Position numbers and translations under genes: made by a program. The notes beneath the pieces are model-generated. The model did no database searches and was not told where the DNA came from. It was given only the letters and a program-made list of their open reading frames with translations. Shown here piece after piece: positions 56,738 to 64,000 of a DNA stretch of 64,000 bases; position 1 is the first letter of the stretch; each line of letters starts with the position of its first letter. Source of the stretch: Gammaproteobacteria bacterium. Its GTDB lineage: Bacteria > Pseudomonadota > Gammaproteobacteria > Pseudomonadales > Pseudohongiellaceae. Where the stretch lies: NCBI GenBank assembly GCA_009692305.1, contig SHZK01000002.1:186001-250000 (forward strand), in the 5' to 3' direction.

Positions 56738-58816
56738 TTATTCCTCCAAATAGCGAGCTATCCTGAATCCAACATCGTCTCTTGGCTCTTCACCAAAGTC
56801 ACGAAATGACAAGCGTAATTCCGTAATGGAACCGTGCGCCCAGCTGGACCCGCGAATACTGTGAAACTGGCCTTCAGCCGGACCCATCGGATCGACTTCA
56901 ACACCACCGAGGGCGCCCATCGCTCCGTAATAGTCGTGGACCCATTCGGCAACATTGCCAGAGAGATCGAAGACTGCATTATGATTTGGAGTGAAAGATC
57001 CAATGGGTGCCGATCCGAGATAGCCGTCGTTGTAATCGAATAGAATCTGTCCTAAATAATTTTGACTGGTGACGTCGGCAAAATTACCCGCTTTTTCCGG
57101 AGGTGGCAGCTGTTCTCCCCAAGCGTATTTATACAAGGTCCCAGCACTATCAGTGCGAGCAACCCATTCCCATTCGGCTTCCGCGGGTAATCGATAGCCG
57201 TGGGATTCTGCATTAAAACCAGTCACAGCTTCGCCTTCGACCTGATAAAAGGCAGGCAAGGATTCCTGCTCACTCAACCAGTTGCAATACAGGGCCGCCT
57301 GATGCCAGGTAAGTTGCACCACTGGCTGGGATTCGTTGTTAAGCGTCAGTCCCTGCACCGTTCCGGAAGTGTGTTTTGCGGAATACAAACGAAACTCAGA
57401 ATTGGTGACTTCATTCAGACTGATATAGAAAGGCCGCTCCAGTCTGACTTCTCTAAGACTCTCATTGGGTCTGCGCCCGGCTTCGCGCCGTGAGGTCCCC
57501 ATGGTGAAAGCCCCCGGGTAGAACAATTTCAGAGTCTGGTTCGCTGCCGTAGTGATTAGTGGACGTATCTGTTCCACTCGCGCCTGCTCCATCGATTTGA
57601 GCGTCACTCGAATTACCTGATCGAGCCCCGGGCGAGAAACAAATTCGGTGGCGTAGGGTACATAGCCTGCCTTGCGAATTTCGATGAGCTGACTGGATGC
57701 CATGAGCTGGATTGTCTGGTTCGCAAGACCACGCAATTCTCCATTGACATACAGCTGTGCATCGGCCGGCTCACTCACCACGCTCACCTCCGCCATCACC
57801 GGGTCCAGCGCCATACTAATTTCTCGAGCCTGATTCGGTTGGGTTCGGATTGAAGTCTTGCCAGAGTGGTAGCCATTCTTGAAAAAAGTCAGCTCATGGT
57901 TCTGATTTGGCGTGAGCGGAACTTCCAGCGGTGTTAAACCCACATACTCGCCGTCGATAGTGACACTCGCTTCGCTCGGATTAGAGCGTATAAAAACCAA
58001 TCCATCTGCCGGTACCAACTCCACCTGCGGTACGGCGAAATCCTGACCAGCCAAAACATCGAAATCTTCTTGCCATGCTTTATACCCAGCCAGTTTCAGC
58101 ACCAGATCCCTTTGGCCCTGTAATACTTCTGCATTGAGAGGAGTCGTGCCTACCACTTCACCATCGACCAGTACTTCTGCCCCGCTCGGCGAGGTGTTAA
58201 GACTCACCACAGCCCACGCCCGTTCAAGCCGTGCCTGAAATTGTTGCGGTGTGGAGCGGCCTTCAATAGTTATCGGTTGCTGATAATCGAGATACCGGTC
58301 TTTGGAAATTATTAACTGGTGCTCTCCGGGTTCCACCGCAACATCAGACATTGGCGTCACTCCAACATCAACGCCGTCAATCTGTACCCGAGCATCTATC
58401 ATATCGAGTGTAGCTACAGAGACTATCCCCGGTAGCTTGCGCATCACGAAAGGATGGTTCTGGGATTGTTCATTACCAACCAGAAGTTGAGTCACTGTAT
58501 CGTGATAGCCGGTGTTAGTTAGTGTCAGGGCGTACGAGCCAGTACGAATCAAATAACGCTGGGCCAGTTTAAAATTCAGCCCACCGTCAATTTGAATCAG
58601 CGCAGTGAGTGGTTCGACTTCGACAAAGACTGATCTTGCGGTCAGCACAAACCAGGCAGCACTAATCGACAAGAAAATAAAGATTGCGAGAACCGGATGG
58701 CTCCATCTGAATCGATAGCTAAATCTCGCCACTTTTTCGTTATTGGGGGTAAAATCTATCGGAATTATTGGGTCAGCTGTACCTTTTCCTGGGTTGACAC
58801 TGCTAGTATTTTCCAT
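56738..58816 (-). CDS. Membrane-anchored PEGA-repeat protein with SUMF1/FGE-like domain
   Basis: The 692 residues are ordered as a cytoplasmic head, a transmembrane segment (LAIFIFLSISAAWFVLTA, near residue 50), five PEGA-type beta repeats (examples: ARVQIDGVDVGVTPMSDV, AEVLVDGEVVGTTPLNAE, ASVTIDGEYVGLTPLEVP) and a C-terminal formylglycine-enzyme-like domain of about 240 residues (FYISLNEVTNSEFRLY, YRLPAEAEWEWVAR, VFDLSGNVAEWVHDYY, IRGSSWAHG). PEGA repeats stand on surface-layer or envelope stalks. The FGE fold may be catalytic or only binding; the Cys pair needed by sulfatase-activating FGE is not evident. ATG 58816 follows the upstream TGA by one base. Confidence 0.87.
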   Translation of the reverse strand: MENTSSVNPGKGTADPIIPIDFTPNNEKVARFSYRFRWSHPVLAIFIFLSISAAWFVLTARSVFVEVEPLTALIQIDGGLNFKLAQRYLIRTGSYALTLTNTGYHDTVTQLLVGNEQSQNHPFVMRKLPGIVSVATLDMIDARVQIDGVDVGVTPMSDVAVEPGEHQLIISKDRYLDYQQPITIEGRSTPQQFQARLERAWAVVSLNTSPSGAEVLVDGEVVGTTPLNAEVLQGQRDLVLKLAGYKAWQEDFDVLAGQDFAVPQVELVPADGLVFIRSNPSEASVTIDGEYVGLTPLEVPLTPNQNHELTFFKNGYHSGKTSIRTQPNQAREISMALDPVMAEVSVVSEPADAQLYVNGELRGLANQTIQLMASSQLIEIRKAGYVPYATEFVSRPGLDQVIRVTLKSMEQARVEQIRPLITTAANQTLKLFYPGAFTMGTSRREAGRRPNESLREVRLERPFYISLNEVTNSEFRLYSAKHTSGTVQGLTLNNESQPVVQLTWHQAALYCNWLSEQESLPAFYQVEGEAVTGFNAESHGYRLPAEAEWEWVARTDSAGTLYKYAWGEQLPPPEKAGNFADVTSQNYLGQILFDYNDGYLGSAPIGSFTPNHNAVFDLSGNVAEWVHDYYGAMGALGGVEVDPMGPAEGQFHSIRGSSWAHGSITELRLSFRDFGEEPRDDVGFRIARYLEE

Positions 58817-58817
58817 G

Positions 58818-60353
58818 TCATTGGCGCCTGTTTGAAGCGACAACGGGTTCAACACACTGGATGGTTACTGCAGTCGGTGTCTGTCCGAATCCGACTGTAA
58901 ATTCCTCGCGTACTTCCCGATAACCAATGCGCTTGCCTACCGCTACATACAGTCCCGGTTTCAAAGCAACGGATGTCTGTTGAAAAATTCCTAGATTGCT
59001 AACGCGCAAAAGTGTCACTTCGGTAAGATTGTCGGAAACCAGTTGCACATCGATAGGCACCTGGGAATTTTCCAGCAGTAGCTGCAACTCATTCAATTGT
59101 TGCGTAAGACGCGGACCCGGGGTTTCGATTGCGCGCCCGGTGTAGTAGACATCCAATGTTTCTTGATACACAGCGTCATCGGAGAAACGTTCCGGATTCG
59201 CTATGGCCTCCACCAGCAAGGTATCCAGTCTGGCTCGTTTCTCGGCGTAGTCTCTGCCATTGATCGCAAACAGTAGATTGGAATCTATGGTAAGTACCTT
59301 ATCGTACTCATCCACCGCTGCCTGCCATTGTTCAGCATTCTCCGTTTGACTAACCACAATTTGTAATTGAGTGATTTCGGCGTTGGCAATTTCATTCTCG
59401 GTTTGCGTGATTGCCGCCAAGGCTTGTTCGCGATTCACTCCGATATTGGCTGCCTGTTGAAAATATGCGATCGCCTGCTGTGGTTCGCCGTTTTCGAGCA
59501 GAGCATAACCGCTGGACATTATGCGAGAGAATTCATTTTCAGTTATTAACGAAGCAACTTCCAGAACTCGCCTGCCAGCGTATTCATTGTAACTATCGAG
59601 GTTGGCTGCCTGCTGGTAGTGACTGCGTGCTTCACTTAATTGACCATCCTCTGAAAATTTATCAGCTTGTTCGAGCAAGGCCTGAACTTCATCTAACGTA
59701 TTGGCGCGCTGTATACCAATCTGTGCCTCTGCATTGTCAGGTGCGAGTAGCATAACCAGACCAAATTTTTCCAGTGCCAATTCCGCATCAGATTCTTGCA
59801 TTCCCTTTTCAGCATCGATCAGGGCTTGCGTAACAACCGTTGGTATGGACGCTATGATCTGACTCAAACTATCCCTGCCTTTAGCATAGGTATCTCGTGC
59901 GAGCACAAAATCTTGCGTCCGATAGTACTCGTCACCGATACTGGCTTGGCTTAGTGCCTCCTCATAAGCGAGCTGGCCCCACGTATCCACCTTCAAGGGA
60001 GTCAATTCTGCCTGTCTGGTCAACAGCTCCGCTAACACATCTTGTGCTTCTTTTCGCTGTAGTAAGCGCTGTGCCTCTTCGAAAGGTGAAATCGCTACGC
60101 CAGCAGCGGTGGTTTGAGCCGGTAGAATCTCAGCCGTATCCACGCGTCTCTCTAACGGTAACTCATATTCGGTAACGACAGCGGGCAGTACAAAAGTAAC
60201 GAACAATGCCACCACAAACAGACCAGCGAGACTGATCCACAGGAGTACCGGCGGCTTGTTTCTTTTTACCTGATTAGCCTGATTTGAAAATAGGGGACTT
60301 TCGGTTAAATCAAAGTCAACGGGCTCAATCTTGTTGATATTTATTTCTGTCAT
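58818..60353 (-). CDS. Membrane-anchored TPR/coiled-coil protein
   Basis: The 511-residue protein has a cytoplasmic head of about 37 residues, a transmembrane segment (VLLWISLAGLFVVALFVTFV) and a long periplasmic helical solenoid of TPR-like pairs (for example FSEDGQLSEARSHYQQAANL, LLENGEPQQAIAYFQQAANI, AEQWQAAVDEYDKVLTI). The C-terminal 100 residues are beta-rich (VTLLRVSNLGIFQQTSVALKPG, then VGFGQTPTAVTIQC), again PEGA-like in style. It is coupled to the PEGA/SUMF1 gene by TGAcATG. A scaffold spanning the periplasm is inferred. Confidence 0.75.
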   Translation of the reverse strand: MTEININKIEPVDFDLTESPLFSNQANQVKRNKPPVLLWISLAGLFVVALFVTFVLPAVVTEYELPLERRVDTAEILPAQTTAAGVAISPFEEAQRLLQRKEAQDVLAELLTRQAELTPLKVDTWGQLAYEEALSQASIGDEYYRTQDFVLARDTYAKGRDSLSQIIASIPTVVTQALIDAEKGMQESDAELALEKFGLVMLLAPDNAEAQIGIQRANTLDEVQALLEQADKFSEDGQLSEARSHYQQAANLDSYNEYAGRRVLEVASLITENEFSRIMSSGYALLENGEPQQAIAYFQQAANIGVNREQALAAITQTENEIANAEITQLQIVVSQTENAEQWQAAVDEYDKVLTIDSNLLFAINGRDYAEKRARLDTLLVEAIANPERFSDDAVYQETLDVYYTGRAIETPGPRLTQQLNELQLLLENSQVPIDVQLVSDNLTEVTLLRVSNLGIFQQTSVALKPGLYVAVGKRIGYREVREEFTVGFGQTPTAVTIQCVEPVVASNRRQ

Positions 60354-60398
60354 ATCGGATTCTATAGGTAGGAAAAATCACTTGGGTTGATACAACGA

Positions 60399-61583
60399 CT
60401 ACAACTCACCCAACTCGGTAGCATAGAGGTCCGCCAAGATATCCCGCCATTGACTGTATTGTTCTTCCACCGAGCCACTCAAGGTGATGGTGCGATCATC
60501 AAGAGTGATTACTCTAGGAGCAACTTCATTCTCCAGCGACTGTCCAAGTTCTTCCAGGGCTTCCATATGGATTTTCGCTTCAGCCTGTTTGTCGAAACCG
60601 CTCTTGATCAAATAGGCGCCAGCACCAACAACCACGGCACCGCCAGCTTGAGTGGCATAATTTCCACCGTTGGTAGCCGCCACAAGTCCGCCGATGACGG
60701 CTGCTGTTCCTGCTATGAATCTTCGTCTGGAGGAGTCTCTCAATTCACGTAATGTAATTGTCTCGTGATAACTTTGCTCGCGCCAGGAATCATAAGGTAT
60801 GCGCATTTGTCTTACGTAGGTAGCGTAATAATCCTGCACCGTATCGATGAACATAAAGTCGCGCTCACGAATATCCCGCACACGTTGCATTATCGGGTCA
60901 GTGTCTGCTGGTAACGCTGCCAGTTTATATTTAGCGTCACGATCCAGAGTTAGATATTCCCCAAAGGCATCCGCAGAAAAGCGCTGCGCGAACAAAATCT
61001 CGGACACAGTACGGATCTCGGTAATTTGCTGATTGGAAGCGCTGTCCTTTCTATAGGCTAACAAATCATTGGCGATGTTGTTGTAGATCACCTGAAAGGG
61101 ATCGCTCTGCTGCCGCTGCGACGGATCGTAACTAAATTGGCTTATCACTTCGTCGTAGGTTTTGGTATACCATTCGCGTCCGGTTGAATCGGAGACCGTA
61201 ATGCGAATGCTCATTTCCTCACCGTTAGAGCGCAAGATGGTGCCGTTCACGACCAGATCCATTGGACTGGCATTATTGGGCATCAATCGCACGATGCCCC
61301 AATTGCCCGAGCGCTGCAATGATTCGGCTAATAGGTAGGGAGCGTAACGAGCTTCGGCAACGCGAATTTCGTGATTCGTGGTTTCTTCTTCTCCACCTTT
61401 AATTTCATCAATACCCGGATCGAAGATGGCAATGCCAACGTCGAGCAACAATTCCTCAGGAATATTCTGCGAGTCCTGAATGATTGGGGTGTAGGTAGTG
61501 GACTTCACTGTGTGCGTAGCACAAGCACTGATAAAACAAGTCAGCAGGATTAATCCGATAAGATTCTTCAATTGAATTTTCAT
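60399..61583 (-). CDS. Large lipoprotein with a glycine-zipper segment
   Basis: The lipobox LLTCFISAC gives a lipidated protein of about 375 residues. LLLDVGIAIFDPGIDEIKGG and RVAEARYAPYLLAESLQRSGNWG resemble the N-terminal beta/helix unit of CsgG-like or GNA1162-type lipoproteins. A Gly/Ala-rich hydrophobic stretch near residue 290-325 (FIAGTAAVIGGLVAATNGG, then AGGAVVVGAGAYLI) is a glycine-zipper that could insert into the outer membrane. The end is acidic. The start overlaps the Ser-rich lipoprotein's stop as ATGA. Confidence 0.72.
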   Translation of the reverse strand: MKIQLKNLIGLILLTCFISACATHTVKSTTYTPIIQDSQNIPEELLLDVGIAIFDPGIDEIKGGEEETTNHEIRVAEARYAPYLLAESLQRSGNWGIVRLMPNNASPMDLVVNGTILRSNGEEMSIRITVSDSTGREWYTKTYDEVISQFSYDPSQRQQSDPFQVIYNNIANDLLAYRKDSASNQQITEIRTVSEILFAQRFSADAFGEYLTLDRDAKYKLAALPADTDPIMQRVRDIRERDFMFIDTVQDYYATYVRQMRIPYDSWREQSYHETITLRELRDSSRRRFIAGTAAVIGGLVAATNGGNYATQAGGAVVVGAGAYLIKSGFDKQAEAKIHMEALEELGQSLENEVAPRVITLDDRTITLSGSVEEQYSQWRDILADLYATELGEL

Positions 61584-62683
61584 TGCTCTTCACTACTAAG
61601 CCCAGTGTAATTTCTGTATTCGTCCCAGAGTGCTTCGCGCAGTACTGGATCGGGTTCGCTCATAGCGGCCTCACGTAATTGTCGCGCTACGACATCATCA
61701 TCGCGACCACTTGGAATGTCTTCGGGGGGCGTAAAAGTCTGGCTCGGTTCTGCTGGTGTCGAGACTGCAGGCTGACCTGCCAACACTGCTCCGGATGGCG
61801 CTCCGGATTCTGGCATTGTCTGCGGTTCGGCCGCATCCGCTCCACCACCACCGGACTGACCACCAGGTGCCGCGCTGCCAGCTGCATTACTCTCAGCTTG
61901 CGCACGTTCTCGTTCACTCAGAATAAAGCCATCAAAAGTCTCATAGCCGCGGTGCAGCTCTTCATCAAGGACTGCGGCTCGTTCCGCGGGAGTGGCTGTT
62001 GCCGATGCTGTTTGTTTGGCTCCATTCTCACTCAATATGCCATCTGGTAGGGTATCCAGACTATAGTCTCCACTTGGTGCGCCTGAAGTCGACCCTGAAG
62101 CACTTGCATTCCCACTGTTAGCTCCAGATGTGGAGCTGTCACGACTGCCTGCAGCACCTGCCTGCGCGCCGGGTTGGCGAGACTGGGAACCTGCATTCTG
62201 GCCTGGGCTACGACTACTGGTACTGGAACTGCTGGCTTGTTGCTCGGCCCGGGATTGTGACCCCGAGGCGCCGGCGGTTGGAAATGAGCTGGAACGGCTA
62301 CCCTGAGCCGTGCTATTGGCATCTGCTGAGCTTTGTCCGGGGGTGCCTGCTGGCATACCGGGCGTGGAGCTGGAGCCGCTTTGAGCGCTACTCGACGGGC
62401 GGCTTGACGAGCTGGAACTACTGCTCGAGGAGCTCGCAGATGGCATGCTCTGTGACGATGACGAGCTGGAGCTCGAACTGGAACTAGAGCTCGAGCTCGA
62501 GCTGGGGCTAGAACTAGGGCTAGAGCTGGAACTCGGGCTAGAGCTGGAAGAAGAAGGCATCGATGGCATACTGCTGGAGGAGCTGGAGCTGGTGGATTCA
62601 CACGCACTCAACGCCAGGCCGATGGCACTGGCCAACAGCAAGCGACTGAATTTTTTGGATCCTGTCACTATGACTCGTCCCAT
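61580..62683 (-). CDS. Serine-tract lipoprotein
   Basis: The signal FSRLLLASAIGLALSAC places a lipidated Cys at about residue 28. It is followed at once by about 70 residues made almost only of Ser, with occasional Pro and Met, then a Gly/Ser/Ala/Gln-rich region and, from about residue 215, a more ordered acidic part ending ALWDEYRNYTGLSSEEQ. The tract is encoded by mixed AGC/AGT/TCC/TCG codons, so it is kept at protein level and is not a simple DNA expansion. Such flexible Ser stretches work as linkers or as glycan acceptors. It is the first gene of the coupled set. Confidence 0.75.
   Translation of the reverse strand: MGRVIVTGSKKFSRLLLASAIGLALSACESTSSSSSSSMPSMPSSSSSSPSSSSSPSSSPSSSSSSSSSSSSSSSSSQSMPSASSSSSSSSSSSRPSSSAQSGSSSTPGMPAGTPGQSSADANSTAQGSRSSSFPTAGASGSQSRAEQQASSSSTSSRSPGQNAGSQSRQPGAQAGAAGSRDSSTSGANSGNASASGSTSGAPSGDYSLDTLPDGILSENGAKQTASATATPAERAAVLDEELHRGYETFDGFILSERERAQAESNAAGSAAPGGQSGGGGADAAEPQTMPESGAPSGAVLAGQPAVSTPAEPSQTFTPPEDIPSGRDDDVVARQLREAAMSEPDPVLREALWDEYRNYTGLSSEEQ
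62397..62600 (-). repeat. Serine-codon low-complexity tract
   Basis: Irregular 6-base (AGCTCN-like) repetition encodes the Ser tract. On the other strand it produces an artificial Glu-Leu frame (62445-62732), which is not a gene. Confidence 0.8.
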
Positions 62684-62940
62684 AACTTCATCCTACGGTG
62701 TTCGAAGAACACGATTATATCGATGCAAATAACAACAATTGCTAGCTTTTGAAGCCATTTTGGCGATTTAAGCTGCCGTTCGTGTCAAATCGCCCATTAC
62801 AATATTGGCGCTTGCCACAGCCTTCATCTATACACCTATATATACACCTATACCCCAGTTCCCCTTAACTGCGGCTTAACAATAAATCAACCCGCAGCGC
62901 TAAGCTACAGCCATACTCACAATATGCGGGCCAGTCTGAC
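62684..62940. other. 257-base gap with likely promoter of the lipoprotein-motor run
   Basis: No gene is seen. It contains a near-palindrome GTGTTCGAAGAACAC at about 62698 and a TATACACC-type direct repeat near 62830. A leftward promoter is expected but none can be fixed with confidence. Confidence 0.4.
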
Positions 62941-64000
62941 TTAGTACCAATAGCGATACCGAAAATAATTTCGATCAGAGCGCTGCAATTGTCCATTCTC
63001 AATTCTGGGCCTGAAGTAGGCACCGCGTATTTCCCGCTGCAACCGACTTAACAGAGAGGAATTGACGGCCGTTGCTTCCGTCAGAATCTCGATATTGCGA
63101 GTCGTGCCGCTGACCATGACGTCAAAAACCACGTCGGCATAGCTGTAATTCACCGTCTTGCCGTCGCTGGTGGTGATTGGCTGCGTCAGCAGGTTAGCCA
63201 CGGCGCTGCCAAAGGTCGGGATCGGTACTACCTGACCGAATAATTGCTGAATCCATTCATCACTGAGATCACTCTGTTGCAGAATCTCCCACGCCTCAAT
63301 ATACAAATTTTCAGCGTCCCGACGCCGTTCAAACATCAGATACCAGTCGCCAAGATCGGCCAGGGCTGACGCCAATTCAAATTGCGCAGCTTCCTGCTTC
63401 GCGTAATAGCTCACGATTTCACGCAGGGCAAGTTCACCTGCCTGAAAACCATGGATCTGCTCCAAGCCACCGGCGTCCAGCTTGCTCAGCAGGATGTCTT
63501 CGGCATTGCGATAATCCTGTTGCTGACTCTGGGCGATCAACTCCGGATGACGTGACGCGAGAAATGCCGAATTGGCAAGATTGCGGCGATAACTAATGTA
63601 ACGTTCATCATCTTCGCCAAAATGTACGGAAACCATGGTTGCAGCGGCGGTTTGCATGATCTGGGCGGAATTGAGGCGAAAACCCAATGCCTCACCATAG
63701 CCAATATTGAACGCCTGGATGTTCCAGGTCGCGAGTCGATCCAATACCGGGATCATGCGCGGGTCATTCGGTCCATAAGCCCGCTGCTGAATGTAAAATA
63801 AATAATCAAAGTAGGTATCTGCCCGTGCCCAATCACCCAGCGCCAGGTAGCTATCTATCATCCTTTCAATATTTGCAATCTGCTCCAGCGTATGCAACCC
63901 GGAATTGATACGATTAACATGAATAGCGCGATCAAAGATTTCGATGGCCTCAGCATGGTTACCCTGCTGTTGCTGCAGGACTCCGAGTGTCGCTAATTCC
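62941..64000 (-). CDS. TPR protein with TonB_C-like C-terminus, 5' end outside the window
   Basis: The frame is open to the right edge (353 codons visible). The visible start of the reading is a TPR unit (LGVLQQQQGNHAEAIEIFDR); further helical pairs follow (MIDSYLALGDWARADTYFDY, ALADLGDWYLMFERRRDAEN). The last 90 residues (YADVVFDVMVSGTTRNIEIL, then LQREIRGAYFRPRIENGQ) follow the strand-helix-strand order of a TonB C-terminal domain. No membrane segment is visible in this part. It points in the same direction as the cluster, 257 bases upstream of it, so it may be a related but separate unit. Confidence 0.78.
   Translation of the reverse strand, partial: ELATLGVLQQQQGNHAEAIEIFDRAIHVNRINSGLHTLEQIANIERMIDSYLALGDWARADTYFDYLFYIQQRAYGPNDPRMIPVLDRLATWNIQAFNIGYGEALGFRLNSAQIMQTAAATMVSVHFGEDDERYISYRRNLANSAFLASRHPELIAQSQQQDYRNAEDILLSKLDAGGLEQIHGFQAGELALREIVSYYAKQEAAQFELASALADLGDWYLMFERRRDAENLYIEAWEILQQSDLSDEWIQQLFGQVVPIPTFGSAVANLLTQPITTSDGKTVNYSYADVVFDVMVSGTTRNIEILTEATAVNSSLLSRLQREIRGAYFRPRIENGQLQRSDRNYFRYRYWY

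Noticed and set aside
62445..62732. Plus-strand frame with a long Glu-Leu repeat
   Set aside because: It is the reverse complement of the serine-codon tract of the lipoprotein gene.
49125..63000. Assignment of the motor-like cluster to the Zorya defence system or to Tol-Pal
   Set aside because: The channel protein fits, but no ZorC/ZorD helicase-type genes, no OmpA-like peptidoglycan-binding domain, and no TolA/TolB/Pal are present.

Overview
The window reads as chromosome of a free-living gammaproteobacterium of the broad Pseudomonadales type. This is inferred from gene content: the LPS-core block waaA, FAD oxidoreductase, aldo/keto reductase, hldE, lpxL/htrB, carbamoyltransferase, kinases, waaP, waaG, waaC, waaF runs in much the order I recall from Pseudomonas. 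DUF5916, DUF6164 and TraB/GumN proteins are also typical of aquatic members. Base composition is moderate and fairly even, except for an AT-rich accessory stretch at about 31.5-34.4 kb. I see no rRNA, tRNA or CRISPR array.

Layout. 0-6.5 kb: a 5'-truncated unknown gene, a head-truncated GcvR-like gene abutting a head-truncated cyclase, slyD-like FKBP, an XRE regulator, small proteins, TraB/GumN and a PilZ protein. 6.5-7 kb: no protein gene, but a promoter, a foldable ~184-nt segment and an intrinsic terminator that together look like a small RNA gene. 7-13 kb: lhr helicase, lepB, and a peroxiredoxin-like gene whose redox motif carries an in-frame TGA followed by a SECIS-like hairpin (selenoprotein candidate). 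13-21 kb: DUF5916 barrel protein, cupin, PQQ dehydrogenase with its cytochrome c, acyltransferase, lipocalin-like protein. 21-26 kb: the glycine-cleavage genes gcvT-gcvH-gcvP. 26-31 kb: pepQ, waaA and two oxidoreductases. 31.1-34.4 kb: an integron gene-cassette array without an integrase, carrying a HigBA toxin-antitoxin pair, small proteins, a broken VOC gene and a phosphatase-like gene. 35-47 kb: cold-shock protein and the LPS inner-core genes.

47-64 kb is the most unusual part. It is one long leftward run, with several genes joined by ATGA stop/start overlaps. It encodes a MotA/TolQ/ExbB-type channel, two paralogous proteins that each join a TolR/MotB-like single membrane segment to a coiled coil and a VWA domain, an actin/Hsp70-fold ATPase, a PEGA-repeat plus SUMF1/FGE-like protein, a membrane-anchored repeat protein, four lipoproteins (one with a very long serine tract), an M48 lipoprotein protease, a GspE/PilB-type ATPase and a TPR protein with a TonB_C-like end. 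I know of no characterised system with this composition. The inference offered here is an envelope-spanning machine driven by ion-motive force.

Limits: all calls come from reading the sequence. Family names rest on remembered motifs; no database search or folding program was run.
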